The notes: generated from the letters alone by a model not told the origin. A stretch of 64,000 nt of DNA from Actinobacillus arthritidis (GCF_029774155.1 NZ_CP103833.1:2046001-2110000); one strand, 5' to 3'; shown: positions 1 through 9,498, counted from the stretch's first letter. Made by a program: numbers and translations.

Positions 1-938
1 ACCGCATCATTTAATAATGCTAACGCGGCTGTCGTGCCGTGTGTGCCACACACGCTTAAACCCATCGCTTCTAAAATACGAGCAACGGAATCACCGATTG
101 CCGGTGTCGGTGCTAGTGATAAGTCTAAAATACCAAACGGAATATTCAGCATCTTTGACGCTTCTTGACCGATTAATTCGCCAACACGGGTGATTTTAAA
201 TGCGGTTTTCTTCACTACTTCCGCCACTTCGGTCAGTGTTGTCGCATTTGAATTTTCTAACGCTTCTTTCACCACACCCGGGCCGGAAACGCCCACGTTA
301 ATAATCGCATCCGCTTCGCCCGAACCATGGAATGCACCCGCCATAAACGGATTATCTTCCACCGCATTACAGAACACCACAATTTTGGCACAACCGAAAC
401 CTTCCGGGGTAATCTCGGCAGTACGTTTAATCGTTTCGCCGGCAAGTTTTACCGCATCCATATTAATTCCGGCACGGGTTGAACCGATATTGATAGAGCT
501 ACATACGATATCGGTGGTTTTCATTGCTTCCGGAATTGAGCGAATTAAAACTTCATCGGAAGGCGACATGCCTTTTTGTACTAATGCAGAAAAACCGCCG
601 ATAAAAGATACGCCGATTGCTTTTGCCGCACGGTCGAGAGTCTGTGCGATAGAAACATAAGAATCCGCTTTGGTTGCCGCCGCAATTTGTGCGATAGGCG
701 TGACGGAAATACGTTGGTTAACGATAGGTACGCCGTATTTGGCGGAAAGGATTTTGGCAGTTTCGACTAAGTCTTTGCCGATGGTAGTAATTTTTTGATA
801 AATATTTTGGTTTAATTGGTCGATATCAGCACTGATACAATCGTGTAAATCGATACCGATGGTAATGGTTCGCACGTCAAAATTTTGATCGGCGACCATT
901 TTTATCGTTTCAATAATTTCGCTGGATTGAATACTCAT
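1..938 (-). CDS. DUF711 (UPF0210) family protein, partial at left edge
   Basis: About 312 N-terminal residues are visible; the frame is open to the window edge, so the C-terminus is missing (the family is usually about 450 residues). The start is the ATG ending at 938, giving [15 protein letters not shown]. Glycine-rich family stretches are visible, such as [12 protein letters not shown] and [17 protein letters not shown]. The gene lies 12 bases downstream of the ACT-domain gene and almost certainly shares its transcript. This ACT/DUF711 pairing is conserved in many bacteria, including streptococci. The biochemical role is not established; the family is sometimes labelled PFL-like, but I see nothing that supports a glycyl-radical activity. 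The family call is confident, the function open. Confidence 0.88.
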   Translation of the reverse strand, partial: MSIQSSEIIETIKMVADQNFDVRTITIGIDLHDCISADIDQLNQNIYQKITTIGKDLVETAKILSAKYGVPIVNQRISVTPIAQIAAATKADSYVSIAQTLDRAAKAIGVSFIGGFSALVQKGMSPSDEVLIRSIPEAMKTTDIVCSSINIGSTRAGINMDAVKLAGETIKRTAEITPEGFGCAKIVVFCNAVEDNPFMAGAFHGSGEADAIINVGVSGPGVVKEALENSNATTLTEVAEVVKKTAFKITRVGELIGQEASKMLNIPFGILDLSLAPTPAIGDSVARILEAMGLSVCGTHGTTAALALLNDA

Positions 939-950
939 TTCGCCACTCCC

Positions 951-1223
951 TTAAATACGGTGCATCGCTTTGAAAATTTCTTCGTTTTGGATACGAATAT
1001 CTAACGCCAATTTTTTGCTTTCTTGCGTGAAAAACTCGGCTAATTGTGGGAATGATTTAGCACATTTGCTGGTATCTACTAAAATTACCATCGTGAAAAA
1101 ATCGTCCATTAATTGTTGGCTAATATTTACGATATTAATTTGATTTTCCGCTAAGATTTTTGATACATCGTACACGATGCCGACACGATCTTTACCGATT
1201 ACGGTAATTACTGAATTGCTCAT
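951..1223 (-). CDS. ACT domain protein, UPF0237 family
   Basis: A 90-residue protein consisting of a single ACT domain. The N-terminus (VITVIGKDRVGIVYDVSKIL) shows the usual ACT beta-strand followed by a glycine turn and helix, as in the glycine-cleavage repressor GcvR. ACT domains bind amino acids or other small ligands and usually regulate a partner; here the natural partner is the DUF711 protein encoded 12 bases downstream. There is no DNA-binding or catalytic domain, so it is a stand-alone sensor. An AGGAAGC-like ribosome site lies just upstream of the ATG. The ligand cannot be read from the sequence. Confidence 0.9.
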   Translation of the reverse strand: MSNSVITVIGKDRVGIVYDVSKILAENQINIVNISQQLMDDFFTMVILVDTSKCAKSFPQLAEFFTQESKKLALDIRIQNEEIFKAMHRI

Positions 1224-1326
1224 TGTTGCTTCCTCGAGTTTGCATATTATTAAATGGGAACAAAGAGTATAGCGTTGTTTTGCTTATTTGACTAGCCGAG
1301 CTACGCAAACGTTTGCGTATTTATAC

Positions 1327-1352
1327 AAAAAAACCACGGAATAAATCCGTGG
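1327..1352 (-). terminator. intrinsic terminator of the pirin gene
   Basis: CCACGGA and TCCGTGG pair around a 5-base loop and, read on the minus strand, are followed by a run of seven T. It lies 8 bases beyond the pirin stop codon. Confidence 0.8.
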
Positions 1353-1359
1353 CTCTCTT

Positions 1360-2049
1360 TTAGACTAAATCAAATAATAAAAACTCAACATCGCTATCGG
1401 TTTGAATCGTAAGTAATTGCTCAGCACGAATGCCTAACGCATCACTCGTTTCAACCTTTGTACCGTTTACACTTAATTGACCTTTTACCACTTGCGACCA
1501 ATATGAACGGTTACTATCCAATTCAATTTGTGCATTTTTATTTGCAGTATATTGATAACGCCATAATTTCATATCTTGATAAATTTTAAATGAACCTTGT
1601 TCGGCTGTCGGCGATAAAATGAGTGTACCACCTTCACGATCGGCAAATTTATCTTGGCTATAACGAGGTGTTACGTCTTTTTGATTCGGCATAATCCAAA
1701 TTTGATAAAGATGTAAAGTTTCCTCTAAATCCGGGTTCATTTCCGAATGGAAGATACCTGTCCCTGCCGACATAATTTGAAACTCGCCCGCTTTAACCTC
1801 GGTTTGATTTCCCATACTATCTTTGTGTGCGACACGTCCGTTAAGTACATAAGTGAGGATTTCCATATTATCGTGTGGGTGCATACCGAAACCGCGAGCC
1901 GGTGCGATAAAATCTTCGTTAATCACACGTAAATGTGAAAAATGGATATGCTTTGGATCATAATAATTCGCAAAAGAGAATGTGTGATAACTTTCTAACC
2001 AATCGAATGAGCCGTCGCCTCGTTCACTTGCTTTTCTAACTTGTAACAT
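1360..2049 (-). CDS. pirin family protein (YhhW-like)
   Basis: 229 residues, the usual length for YhhW-type pirins, which are bicupin proteins; E. coli YhhW has quercetin 2,3-dioxygenase activity in vitro. The N-terminal cupin holds the metal-binding set: HPHDN near residue 57 and FHSEMNP near residue 101 supply the three histidines and the glutamate. The second cupin is degenerate, as is typical. The gene is monocistronic, with its own terminator downstream and a roughly 310-base gap upstream shared with the divergent dps gene. The physiological substrate is unknown; a role in redox or electrophile stress would fit the neighbourhood but is inference. Confidence 0.9.
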   Translation of the reverse strand: MLQVRKASERGDGSFDWLESYHTFSFANYYDPKHIHFSHLRVINEDFIAPARGFGMHPHDNMEILTYVLNGRVAHKDSMGNQTEVKAGEFQIMSAGTGIFHSEMNPDLEETLHLYQIWIMPNQKDVTPRYSQDKFADREGGTLILSPTAEQGSFKIYQDMKLWRYQYTANKNAQIELDSNRSYWSQVVKGQLSVNGTKVETSDALGIRAEQLLTIQTDSDVEFLLFDLV

Positions 2050-2231
2050 TTTAAATTCCTTATATGTTGCTGGTTTTTGCGGAAATTGGACCGCTTGTTG
2101 ATGGTGAGTATTTTAAGCAGGCTCTATTGGTAGATAAATAGATAATTTATTGAATAACTATTTACTATGAGTAAATAATAATCTTGTTGCAAATGAATTT
2201 CAGAATCATTAATAGAAAATAGCTATCATAT

Positions 2232-2249
2232 AACTAATCTTGATTAGTT
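2232..2249. promoter_or_regulatory. 18-bp perfect palindrome in the pirin-dps divergent region
   Basis: AACTAATC-TT-GATTAGTT is a perfect inverted repeat about 115 bases upstream of the dps start. The rest of the gap (2050-2363) is AT-rich, with no gene seen. The palindrome could be an operator for dps, for pirin, or both. I could not match it convincingly to the OxyR or Fur consensus, so the regulator is unassigned. Confidence 0.4.
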
Positions 2250-2363
2250 TTAACTATTAAAACCAATCGCACTTATCTGCGATAACAATTAGACAAATTA
2301 ATCATTTTTACTCATAATTTGCCCAGTTAAATGATGAAAAATAAAACAATAGGAGTATATGTT

Positions 2364-2933
2364 ATGACAACTAAAACAATCACATTTCCTGTATTAAAAC
2401 TTGATACCGAAACAAAAGAATTAAGTGCCGATATCCATAAAAACGCAACACATACCGTTCCCGGTTTAACGGTTTCTACTGGTCATTTAATTGCGGATGC
2501 GTTACAAACACGTTTACAAGGTTTAAATGAATTATCGATGATCTTAAAACACGCACACTGGAATGTTGTAGGTCCTAACTTCGTTGCGGTACACGAAATG
2601 TTAGATAGCCAAGTTGATGAAGTCCGTGATTTTGTGGATGAAATCGCAGAGCGTATGGCAACACTAGGTGTTGCACCGAATGGTTTATCAGGTAATTTAG
2701 TGGCAACACGTCAAACACCAGAGTATCCGTTAGGTCGTGCAACAGTACAAGATCACTTAAAAGTGATTGATTCATATTATTCACACAATATTGAAGCACA
2801 CCGTGTGGTACTTGAGCATAATGGTCATTTAGATCCGATTAGTGAAGATTTATTAGTGGCTCAAACTCGTGCATTAGAAAAATTACAATGGTTTATCCGT
2901 GCTCATTTAGATAATGGTTGTGGTAATATTTAA
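2364..2933 (+). CDS. dps: DNA protection during starvation protein (Dps family ferritin-like)
   Basis: Dps dodecamers oxidise and store iron and coat DNA during starvation or oxidative stress. I chose the ATG at 2364 (189 residues) because AGGAG lies 8 bases upstream; an in-frame ATG at 2331 lacks such a site. The inter-subunit ferroxidase motif is visible as HAHWNVVGPNF followed by HEMLDSQVDEVRDFVDEIAERM in part, giving the H, D and E ligands. A poorly conserved N-terminal tail of about 40 residues precedes the four-helix bundle. The gene is single, divergent from the pirin gene, and ends in an uptake-signal hairpin. Confidence 0.93.
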   Translation: MTTKTITFPVLKLDTETKELSADIHKNATHTVPGLTVSTGHLIADALQTRLQGLNELSMILKHAHWNVVGPNFVAVHEMLDSQVDEVRDFVDEIAERMATLGVAPNGLSGNLVATRQTPEYPLGRATVQDHLKVIDSYYSHNIEAHRVVLEHNGHLDPISEDLLVAQTRALEKLQWFIRAHLDNGCGNI

Positions 2934-2956
2934 TAAGCAGAGTGCATAATACTTAA

Positions 2957-3003
2957 TAAGCGGTCGATTTTCTTGTAACTTTTGCAAGTGAATTGACCGC
3001 TTA
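2957..3003 (+). terminator. inverted uptake-signal pair, terminator of dps
   Basis: AAGCGGTC and GACCGCTT form the stem of a hairpin 24 bases after the dps stop. Each arm is an Actinobacillus-type DNA uptake signal core. Confidence 0.65.
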
Positions 3004-3033
3004 AATTTTGGCAAAAAACAAGTTCTTTTTCTC

Positions 3034-3059
3034 ATTTTTGCGATCTAGATCGCAAAAAT
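3034..3059. promoter_or_regulatory. CRP-S (competence regulatory) site, perfect 26-bp palindrome
   Basis: The core TGCGATCTAGATCGCA (3039-3054) is an exact match to the TGCGA-N6-TCGCA form that defines Pasteurellaceae CRP-S sites, which need both CRP and Sxy (TfoX). Flanking A and T tracts extend the perfect symmetry to 26 bases. It lies about 115 bases upstream of the HTH gene that starts at 3161, on the same side as that gene, and the preceding dps transcript is terminated in between. This places the HTH gene in the competence regulon. Confidence 0.85.
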
Positions 3060-3160
3060 AGTGATTTTGGCGTGCATTAGACATTATTATCCGATATGGT
3101 TGGCAACCGATTTTTAATTGATTGCAATTTATGTTGCAGTGTTCATATGAGGTCAAAATA

Positions 3161-3463
3161 ATGAAAGAAAAAAAGCTAGGAGACATCCTCAAACAAAATA
3201 AACTTCACCACCTTCAATCCTTTGCGGATGAAACAACGATGTGCTTAGATTTGAAGTTAAGTCATTTACGTGAAGAGCTTCGAATTACCCAGCAAGAAAT
3301 TGCGAGCAAGTTACAAATTAGTCAGCCATCAGTCGTTGCGTTGGAAAAACGTGGTACGGATATAAAACTATCTTCCATACAACGCTATATTGATGCGATT
3401 GGCGGTAAATTACAAATTTCGGTTGCATTACCTTCTGGGAAATCGGTTATTTATCAGCTCTAA
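3161..3463 (+). CDS. XRE-family HTH protein, antitoxin-like, CRP-S controlled
   Basis: 100 residues from the ATG at 3161, preceded by TGAGG. A Cro/CI-type helix-turn-helix spans about residues 33-70 (LRITQQEIASKLQISQPSVV). Size and layout match HigA-type antitoxins and the antitoxin of the competence-controlled toxin-antitoxin pair known in Haemophilus influenzae. In that pair the toxin gene comes first, between CRP-S site and antitoxin. Here only about 100 bases separate the site from the start, with no room for a RelE-type toxin, and the next gene is convergent. It is therefore an orphan antitoxin or a lone regulator. A short in-frame-looking ORF at 3098-3160 overlaps the ATG (TAATG) but has no recognisable domain. 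Confidence 0.8.
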   Translation: MKEKKLGDILKQNKLHHLQSFADETTMCLDLKLSHLREELRITQQEIASKLQISQPSVVALEKRGTDIKLSSIQRYIDAIGGKLQISVALPSGKSVIYQL

Positions 3464-3469
3464 ATATAA

Positions 3470-3510
3470 AAGAAGCGATCTATTGTTTAGCATAGTTCGC
3501 TTCTTTTTTA
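3470..3510. terminator. bidirectional terminator between the HTH gene and yccS
   Basis: AGAAGCGA and TCGCTTCT form a stem with an inner CTAT/ATAG pairing, followed by six T on the plus strand and A-rich sequence on the other side. It sits between two convergent genes. Confidence 0.7.
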
Positions 3511-3521
3511 TCGGTAAATCG

Positions 3522-5699
3522 TTAACCTCTTTCTGTATAGCGTCGTTCTTTACCGACTAATTCTTGTAGTTGTGGTAATAACTGGATAATCATTCGTAGT
3601 TGCTGAACTAAAACAAGCGCACGTTTATCATTACTGTCTTGATAAGTCTGCTCAAACTGACTTAGTGTGGTATCAATTTCGGTTAGTTGTAAAGGTAATT
3701 CTCTATTTTTTAGCCCCGCGATTGCTTCTAAAATATCAACAACCTGTTTTCCTTTACTGAAGAATACCGCTGAAAAATCAATATTATGGCTCAATTCCGA
3801 ACTTTCCACCCGATAAGCACCCAATGCAGAAATATAACCGAGTAAAGTATAAGTGATTCCTAATAATTTAGGGGCGAATGCCAAGGCTTCCTGATATTTT
3901 TTGGGCTCACTGTGCATATTTGCAATGACCGCACTAAGTGCAGAAATATGGTTATGCACGTCACGGCGAGCAACACGGTAGGCTAATTGGTCGTTATAAC
4001 CGAATTGTAATTGTGCCAAAATATGCCGTAAATATTGTCCGCTGGCGACAAGTGTATTTTGTAAATTACGATGGAGATTAAAATATTTCCAGTCCGGATA
4101 AATAAATGAAACTGCAAACCATGCCAATGCTGTACCAATGAGCGTATCAAATAAGCGAGGCAACAGTGCATTTTCAGCTCCTAATCCTGATACATCTAAA
4201 CTCACGAATACTAATAATGTGATAAAAAAGGTCGAAAAACCGTAATTACTGACTCGGAAGAAGTAATATAAGCTACCGGTAATGCTGATTAATCCGAGTT
4301 GTGCTTCTAGGCTTGGCGAGAAATATTGGAATAGGAAGCCGATAAATACACCTAATACTGTACCGATAATCCGTTGAATTAAACGTTTTTTGGTGGCGGA
4401 ATAATTCGGTTGGCAGACAAATACCGCGGTCAGTAAAATCCAGTAACCTTTACCGTCTAGATTTAATAATTGTACGACTAAACTGCAAGCAAAGACCACG
4501 ACGGATAAGCGGATTGCGTGGCGAAATAACTGCGAAGATAAGGTACATTGGCTACGAATCGCTTTAAACATATTGCGTATGCCGGACACATTTTCGGCAA
4601 TTAAGCGAGTCGATTTGATGACCTCTTTACGTAGATTATCTACGCTGTTTTGTTGTTCGATTTGAGTTAATTGTCCTTCAATATTCCGTAAATTTTCTGC
4701 AATAGATTGCCAACGATGTGCAGATTTTAGCCCTCTTTCACAATGAAAATTAAGCGAATTGAGTAATCCCTGTAATGCTTTCTCGCCTCTTATACTATGC
4801 TGATAGCTTTCGCCATGACGTAAGGCGGAAGCAACACGCTGACAGGTAATCGCCTGTAATTCCATTACACGTTGGAAACGAAACATCAGATCACTATTTT
4901 TTAATTGTTGGAATAATTCGTGATATTGGTAATGACTTGAACTTGCCCGTTCCCAAATATCTTGAGCGGTAAAATAGTAACGTAACAAACGGTGCGTACG
5001 TGTGTGGCGATTATGTCCTTGTAAACGGTAGAACAGAGAAACACGAGTTTGGTCGAAAGTTTGGATAATGTGTTGATTGGCTTTTGCTAAGGCGAGTTGT
5101 TTGGCGGCAAGATCATCATCATCAGGATCGAAATATTCCGATTTTGCTTGTAGATAAGCACCCAACGCATCATAAGCTTTCGCCAAATTTTCCTGTACGA
5201 TACGGTTTGGGAAACATAAGTGGACAATCAATGCGACGACACCGTAAAGTAATGCACCGGATAAAATCATTAACATATTGCCGTACCAAATATGTTCCGG
5301 GGTATAGACTAAACTGGTATAAACCGCTACCACTAATGAACCGAATGCAATGGTACTGTAACGTTGCCCAATCGCACCGAGCATCACTAAAATAAAGGTA
5401 CTTAACATCGCGACCGGTAAAAACAGCCAGCCAAAACTCAATGAAAATTGAGCACCTAATGATGAAATGGCAAAGGCGATAAGACTTAAGATCAGATTTT
5501 TAATTCTACCTGACGGGCTATTATCCAAATCGACCAAACCACCGGCAATGACCCCTAATATTAGCGACATTGCCAAATGTGACATTTGTAACTGCCATAC
5601 GACAATCGAAACAAGATTAATCGAAATAAAGATTGGTAGTGTTTTAATTATATTTTCTGATAACCAATCGAATCGAAGTTTTTTGAGGAAGTTTTTCAT
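3522..5699 (-). CDS. yccS: FUSC/YccS family inner-membrane protein
   Basis: About 725 residues from the ATG at 5699 (MKNFLKKLRFDWL); a TTG 36 bases upstream would lengthen it but overlaps an uptake-signal hairpin. The protein has two halves, each beginning with a block of about six short membrane segments (residues ~15-175 and ~395-520), with a soluble helical region after each. This is the YccS/YhfK layout, related to AaeB aromatic-acid exporters. Function in YccS proteins is unproven; export of small molecules is the usual guess. It follows mgsA on the same strand but is separated from it by a hairpin. Confidence 0.85.
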   Translation of the reverse strand: MKNFLKKLRFDWLSENIIKTLPIFISINLVSIVVWQLQMSHLAMSLILGVIAGGLVDLDNSPSGRIKNLILSLIAFAISSLGAQFSLSFGWLFLPVAMLSTFILVMLGAIGQRYSTIAFGSLVVAVYTSLVYTPEHIWYGNMLMILSGALLYGVVALIVHLCFPNRIVQENLAKAYDALGAYLQAKSEYFDPDDDDLAAKQLALAKANQHIIQTFDQTRVSLFYRLQGHNRHTRTHRLLRYYFTAQDIWERASSSHYQYHELFQQLKNSDLMFRFQRVMELQAITCQRVASALRHGESYQHSIRGEKALQGLLNSLNFHCERGLKSAHRWQSIAENLRNIEGQLTQIEQQNSVDNLRKEVIKSTRLIAENVSGIRNMFKAIRSQCTLSSQLFRHAIRLSVVVFACSLVVQLLNLDGKGYWILLTAVFVCQPNYSATKKRLIQRIIGTVLGVFIGFLFQYFSPSLEAQLGLISITGSLYYFFRVSNYGFSTFFITLLVFVSLDVSGLGAENALLPRLFDTLIGTALAWFAVSFIYPDWKYFNLHRNLQNTLVASGQYLRHILAQLQFGYNDQLAYRVARRDVHNHISALSAVIANMHSEPKKYQEALAFAPKLLGITYTLLGYISALGAYRVESSELSHNIDFSAVFFSKGKQVVDILEAIAGLKNRELPLQLTEIDTTLSQFEQTYQDSNDKRALVLVQQLRMIIQLLPQLQELVGKERRYTERG

Positions 5700-5705
5700 G
5701 ATAAG

Positions 5706-5759
5706 AAGCGGTCGAATTTGGGATAAATTTTGCAAATTTTAAAGCAAATCGGACCGCTT
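5706..5759 (-). terminator. inverted uptake-signal pair between mgsA and yccS
   Basis: AAGCGGTC and GGACCGCTT arms with further pairing of flanking bases form a hairpin immediately downstream of mgsA. Confidence 0.6.
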
Positions 5760-5780
5760 GAACAAGCGAAAAGCGAGAAA

Positions 5781-6239
5781 CTAGCCTAAACGTTCGGCAA
5801 GATAGCCGTCATAATCCGGTACGTTAATTTCGATGTCTTGATGGAATAATGATGCGTTAAGTAAGAAATTAGCACTGGTTTCATTAATGGCAACCGGAAT
5901 ATTCCAAACCGTGGCAATACGCATTAATGCTTTGACATCCGGATCGTGCGGTGCGGCGTTCATCGGATCCCAAAAGAAAATCAGCATATCAATTTTTTTC
6001 TCTGCGATTAATCCGCCTAATTGCTGATCACCGCCCATCGGTCCGCTTAATAATGCGTGTATATTTAAACCGCTTTCACGTGCTAATAAATGTCCGGTTG
6101 TGCCGGTAGCATATAGCGTATGCGGAGCTAAAACCGTTTTATGTTGTAACGTCCATTGAATCAGGCTTTGTTTACAACTGTCATGAGCAACTAAAGCGAT
6201 ATGCTTTTGTGCCGAGATTTTTCGAATTTTGGTTTTCAT
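5781..6239 (-). CDS. mgsA: methylglyoxal synthase
   Basis: 152 residues, the exact family size. The enzyme turns dihydroxyacetone phosphate into methylglyoxal and phosphate, a bypass of lower glycolysis used when sugar phosphates build up. The phosphate-binding GPMGGDQQ motif lies near residue 66, and the catalytic aspartate region [15 protein letters not shown] near residue 91. Cytoplasmic homohexamer in characterised members. It is transcribed divergently from thrC across a gap of about 125 bases. Identification is secure. Confidence 0.96.
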   Translation of the reverse strand: MKTKIRKISAQKHIALVAHDSCKQSLIQWTLQHKTVLAPHTLYATGTTGHLLARESGLNIHALLSGPMGGDQQLGGLIAEKKIDMLIFFWDPMNAAPHDPDVKALMRIATVWNIPVAINETSANFLLNASLFHQDIEINVPDYDGYLAERLG

Positions 6240-6363
6240 AGCGAGTTCCTTCTTGTAAGAATTTGTGCAAATAATACCGCTTATTTACGCCTTTTGCATT
6301 GACTAACGAACGATAATAGCTAGAATCAGAAAAATCACTCTCAACAATAAAGGACTTTTCCTA

Positions 6364-7645
6364 ATGAATTTATACAACATCAAATACCCCGAAGAACAAG
6401 TTAATTTTGCACAAGGCGTTCGCCAAGGTTTAGGTAAAGATCAAGGGTTATTTTTCCCTGAAGTGTTACCAAAATTTGACGATATTGATGCTTTACTGGA
6501 TCTACCTTTAGTTGAGCGTAGCCAAAAAATTCTTGCAAAGACTAATTGGTGACGAACTTCCGCAAGAAACGGTAAATGCGATGGTAAAAAATGCGTTTAC
6601 TTTCCCAGCTCCATTAGCAAAAGTGAATGACGATATTTACGCACTTGAACTGTTCCACGGACCAACATTAGCGTTTAAAGACTTTGGTGGTCGTTTTATG
6701 GCACAAGCACTGGCAAGCGTGCGTGGTGACGGCAAAATCACCATTTTAACCGCAACCTCAGGCGATACAGGTGCGGCGGTTGCTCACGCATTCTATGGTT
6801 TAGAAAATATCAATGTAGTAATTCTTTATCCGAAAGGCAAAATCAGCCCGTTACAAGAAAAATTATTCTGTACCTTAGGTGGCAACATTCGTACCGTTGC
6901 GATCGAATCGGACTTTGACGCTTGCCAAGCATTAGTAAAACAAGCGTTTGACGATGCAGAATTACGCCAAGCGATCGGCTTAAATTCAGCAAACTCAATC
7001 AATATCAGCCGTTTATTAGCACAAGTTTGTTATTACTTTGAAGCAGTAGCACAATTACCAAAAGCAAAACGTTCTGACGTCGTGGTTTCAGTACCAAGTG
7101 GTAACTTTGGTAACTTAACCGCAGGTTTAATCGCAAAAACGCTAGGTTTACCAATCAAACGTTTTATCGCTTCAACCAATGCGAATGACACCGTGCCACG
7201 TTATTTAAAATCAGGTAAATGGGAGCCAAATGCAACGGTTGCAACGCTTTCAAACGCAATGGATGTAAGCCGTCCGAACAACTGGCCACGTGTGGAAGAA
7301 TTATTTAAACGCAACGGTTGGGCGTTAACCGATTTAGGTTCAGCGACCTTAAATGATGCGGAAACCGAAGCGGCATTAAAAGCACAATATGCGGAAGGCT
7401 ACTTATGCGAACCGCACGGTGCAATTGCTTACCAAGTGTTAAAAGATCAGCTTCAAGCGGGCGAAACCGGTATTTTCCTCTGCACCGCTCACCCAGCGAA
7501 ATTCAAAGAATCGGTAGAACGTATTCTTAACATCGAATTACCGTTACCGGAAGCATTGGATAAACATAATAAAATGGAACTTTTATCTGACACCATGCCG
7601 GCAGATTTCGCAAAATTACGTGAGTATTTGTTAACAGGTAACTAA
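6364..7645 (+). pseudogene. thrC: threonine synthase, one-base frameshift near 6540
   Basis: Converts O-phosphohomoserine to threonine with pyridoxal phosphate. The first frame runs 6364-6552 and stops; the second continues to 7645. Joining them at about 6540, where one base is extra in gcaaagacta, gives a continuous protein of about 426 residues with the family sequence ILAKLIGDELPQ across the join. The PLP lysine lies in PTLAFKDFGGRF, and the SGDTGAAV and SVPSGNFGN phosphate-binding loops are intact. A sequencing error is more likely than true decay, since the rest is undamaged. thrC stands alone here; thrA and thrB are not adjacent. It ends in an uptake-signal hairpin. Confidence 0.93.
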
Positions 7646-7661
7646 TCTATTTAGCTTAAAC

Positions 7662-7711
7662 AAGCGGTAAGTTTCTGAATGAATTTTGTAATTCAGACTT
7701 ACCGCTTTTTT
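7662..7711 (+). terminator. inverted uptake-signal hairpin after thrC
   Basis: AAGCGGTAAGT and ACTTACCGCTT form an 11-bp stem, followed by T6. Confidence 0.75.
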
Positions 7712-7722
7712 ATGGAGAAAAT

Positions 7723-9398
7723 ATGAATAAGAAAAGTTGGTTAAAACCTATACTATCTAGAATAGATATAGAGAAAAATGCTATCAAAGAGTGGTTCAAA
7801 AATTTAATCTCAGATAGTGAGTTTCATTGTAATAAGATGCCAAACTGGTTAAAGGTTATTTTTGTCGCAATGTTCTCAGGCATAATTCTATTAAATCTAA
7901 AATTCATTGCAGAATTATTAGATCTAGATTTTGGGGACATTACAAAAACTAATGGCTTTTGGACAATATTTACTTTAATTGCTTCTGCACCAGTTGCTTT
8001 TATTATTTGGCATTTTAGAGATCAAAATATCTCTCAGCAAATTGAAAATGCTCGTAAAGATACTAACTTAAAAGAATTTCAGAAATTAGCCGAATGGGTT
8101 AGTGGAGTGCATTTAGTAGAAGATAAAGTTACTATGAAGACCCAATGGAAAGAAGAAAATGGTGAAGAGAAGAAAGTAATAGAAGAAATACGAGAATATC
8201 ATTCTCCTTCACCTGATTTATCCATACAAACTTATAGTAAACGAGATGGTGCGGTTGGATTGCAAATTGCGCGGTATATAACTTATTACCTTTCTTTCGT
8301 GGCGAACACGGTGAAGGTTTTAGGAAACCTTCATTAAATTTATTATTATCTGCTTGGAAAGCGATACATAATAAAGAACTTAATAAATTGAAATCTGTGG
8401 GTATATTACACAATATTGACCAGACACGTTCTTTGATCGATAAAATTACTGAGAACGGAAAATCTGAACTTGCTAAAGCTATAACTCACGTCTTATTAGA
8501 TTCTGGCGGTAAATATTTTATAGAAAATACAAAAGGCTTATCTAATATTTGTTTAGCTGGTATGGATTTTAGCGATCCAAGCTTAGATAGTGATGTATTT
8601 AAAATGTTTTCTCAAAGAGTATATCTCCAGTCATATGATTTTACTGGCGCAAATTTAAGAAAAATGTCTTTTGCTTCTACAAAATTATATCAATGTAATT
8701 TTAGTGGCTGTTTCTTAAGAGATTCTACATTCTTATCTTCTGATTTAAGCGATTGTGATTTTAATTTTATTAATGTAAGTGAAACAAGTTTCATAAATAG
8801 TCGAATATCAAATTGTAATTTTATCTCATCAAACATATTATCTTGTGATTTCCACAATAGTACTATTAATTATACTCAATTTGAGTATTCTTACATATTT
8901 AATTCTGATTTCTCAGAAAATATTTGGGGAGCTAATCATATAGGTAATACTGAGTTTGGGAATTGTTCTTTCAAATCAGCTAATATGCAAAATCAAGTAT
9001 TTAACGATTCTACAAAAATCGATCATTCTAGCTTTGAGTTAGCAAATTTAAGAGGTGTTTATTTACTCAATAAAGATTTATCTAATGTGAATCTAAAAAG
9101 TGCATTTTTAGGTGAAGCAACATTTACTACAAATATATTGTCCGCACGAAGTTTATTTGCTACAAGATTGTATCTTTCAGATCTGAATGATTGTATTTCT
9201 TTTAAGGAAATTTCTGAGATTAAAGATAAAGGAGCAATTATTCTTGTTGTTAGCGAAGAGAGTGATTATCCAAAGTATATAAAATGTACATATAAAAAGA
9301 ATGGCTCAGAATTTGTATTCTCTGATAGAGAGTGGAAAACAATCGATATAGACAGAACAAAATCAGAGAATCCTGACTGGTTAATTACATTTGAGTAA
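7723..9398 (+). pseudogene. pentapeptide-repeat membrane protein, one-base frameshift near 8290
   Basis: Two frames (7723-8337 and one reaching 9398) join by a one-base shift near 8290, where the second frame reads LPFFRGEHGEGFRKP. The joined protein is about 558 residues. Residues ~45-65 and ~80-100 are two membrane segments; a helical linker follows, then a right-handed beta-helix of pentapeptide repeats (pattern A/C-[D/N]-[F/L]-x-x, e.g. LYQCNFSGCFLRDSTF, NLKSAFLGEATF) from about residue 280 to 480. Codon use is much more AT-rich than in neighbours, suggesting acquisition. Function is unknown; I make no functional claim beyond a membrane-anchored beta-helix. Confidence 0.75.
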
Positions 9399-9438
9399 AA
9401 AGAAATTTAGTGATTAATAGTCTTGGCATAAAGCATAA

Positions 9439-9496
9439 AAAAGCGGTTGGTTTTGAGAAACAATTTACAAATTTTCTATCAAAATCAACCGCTTTT
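9439..9496. terminator. inverted uptake-signal hairpin between convergent genes
   Basis: AAGCGGTTG and CAACCGCTT with extended flanking complementarity; lies between the pentapeptide gene and the minus-strand quinone reductase gene and can end both. Confidence 0.7.
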
Positions 9497-9498
9497 AT

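Noticed and set aside
3001..3192. Minus-strand ORF of 63 codons over the CRP-S region
   Set aside because: It runs through the palindrome and promoter and has no recognisable domain or ribosome site.
8280..8300. Programmed frameshift in the pentapeptide gene
   Set aside because: No slippery heptamer with downstream structure was evident, and the event matches the many other single-base breaks in the window.
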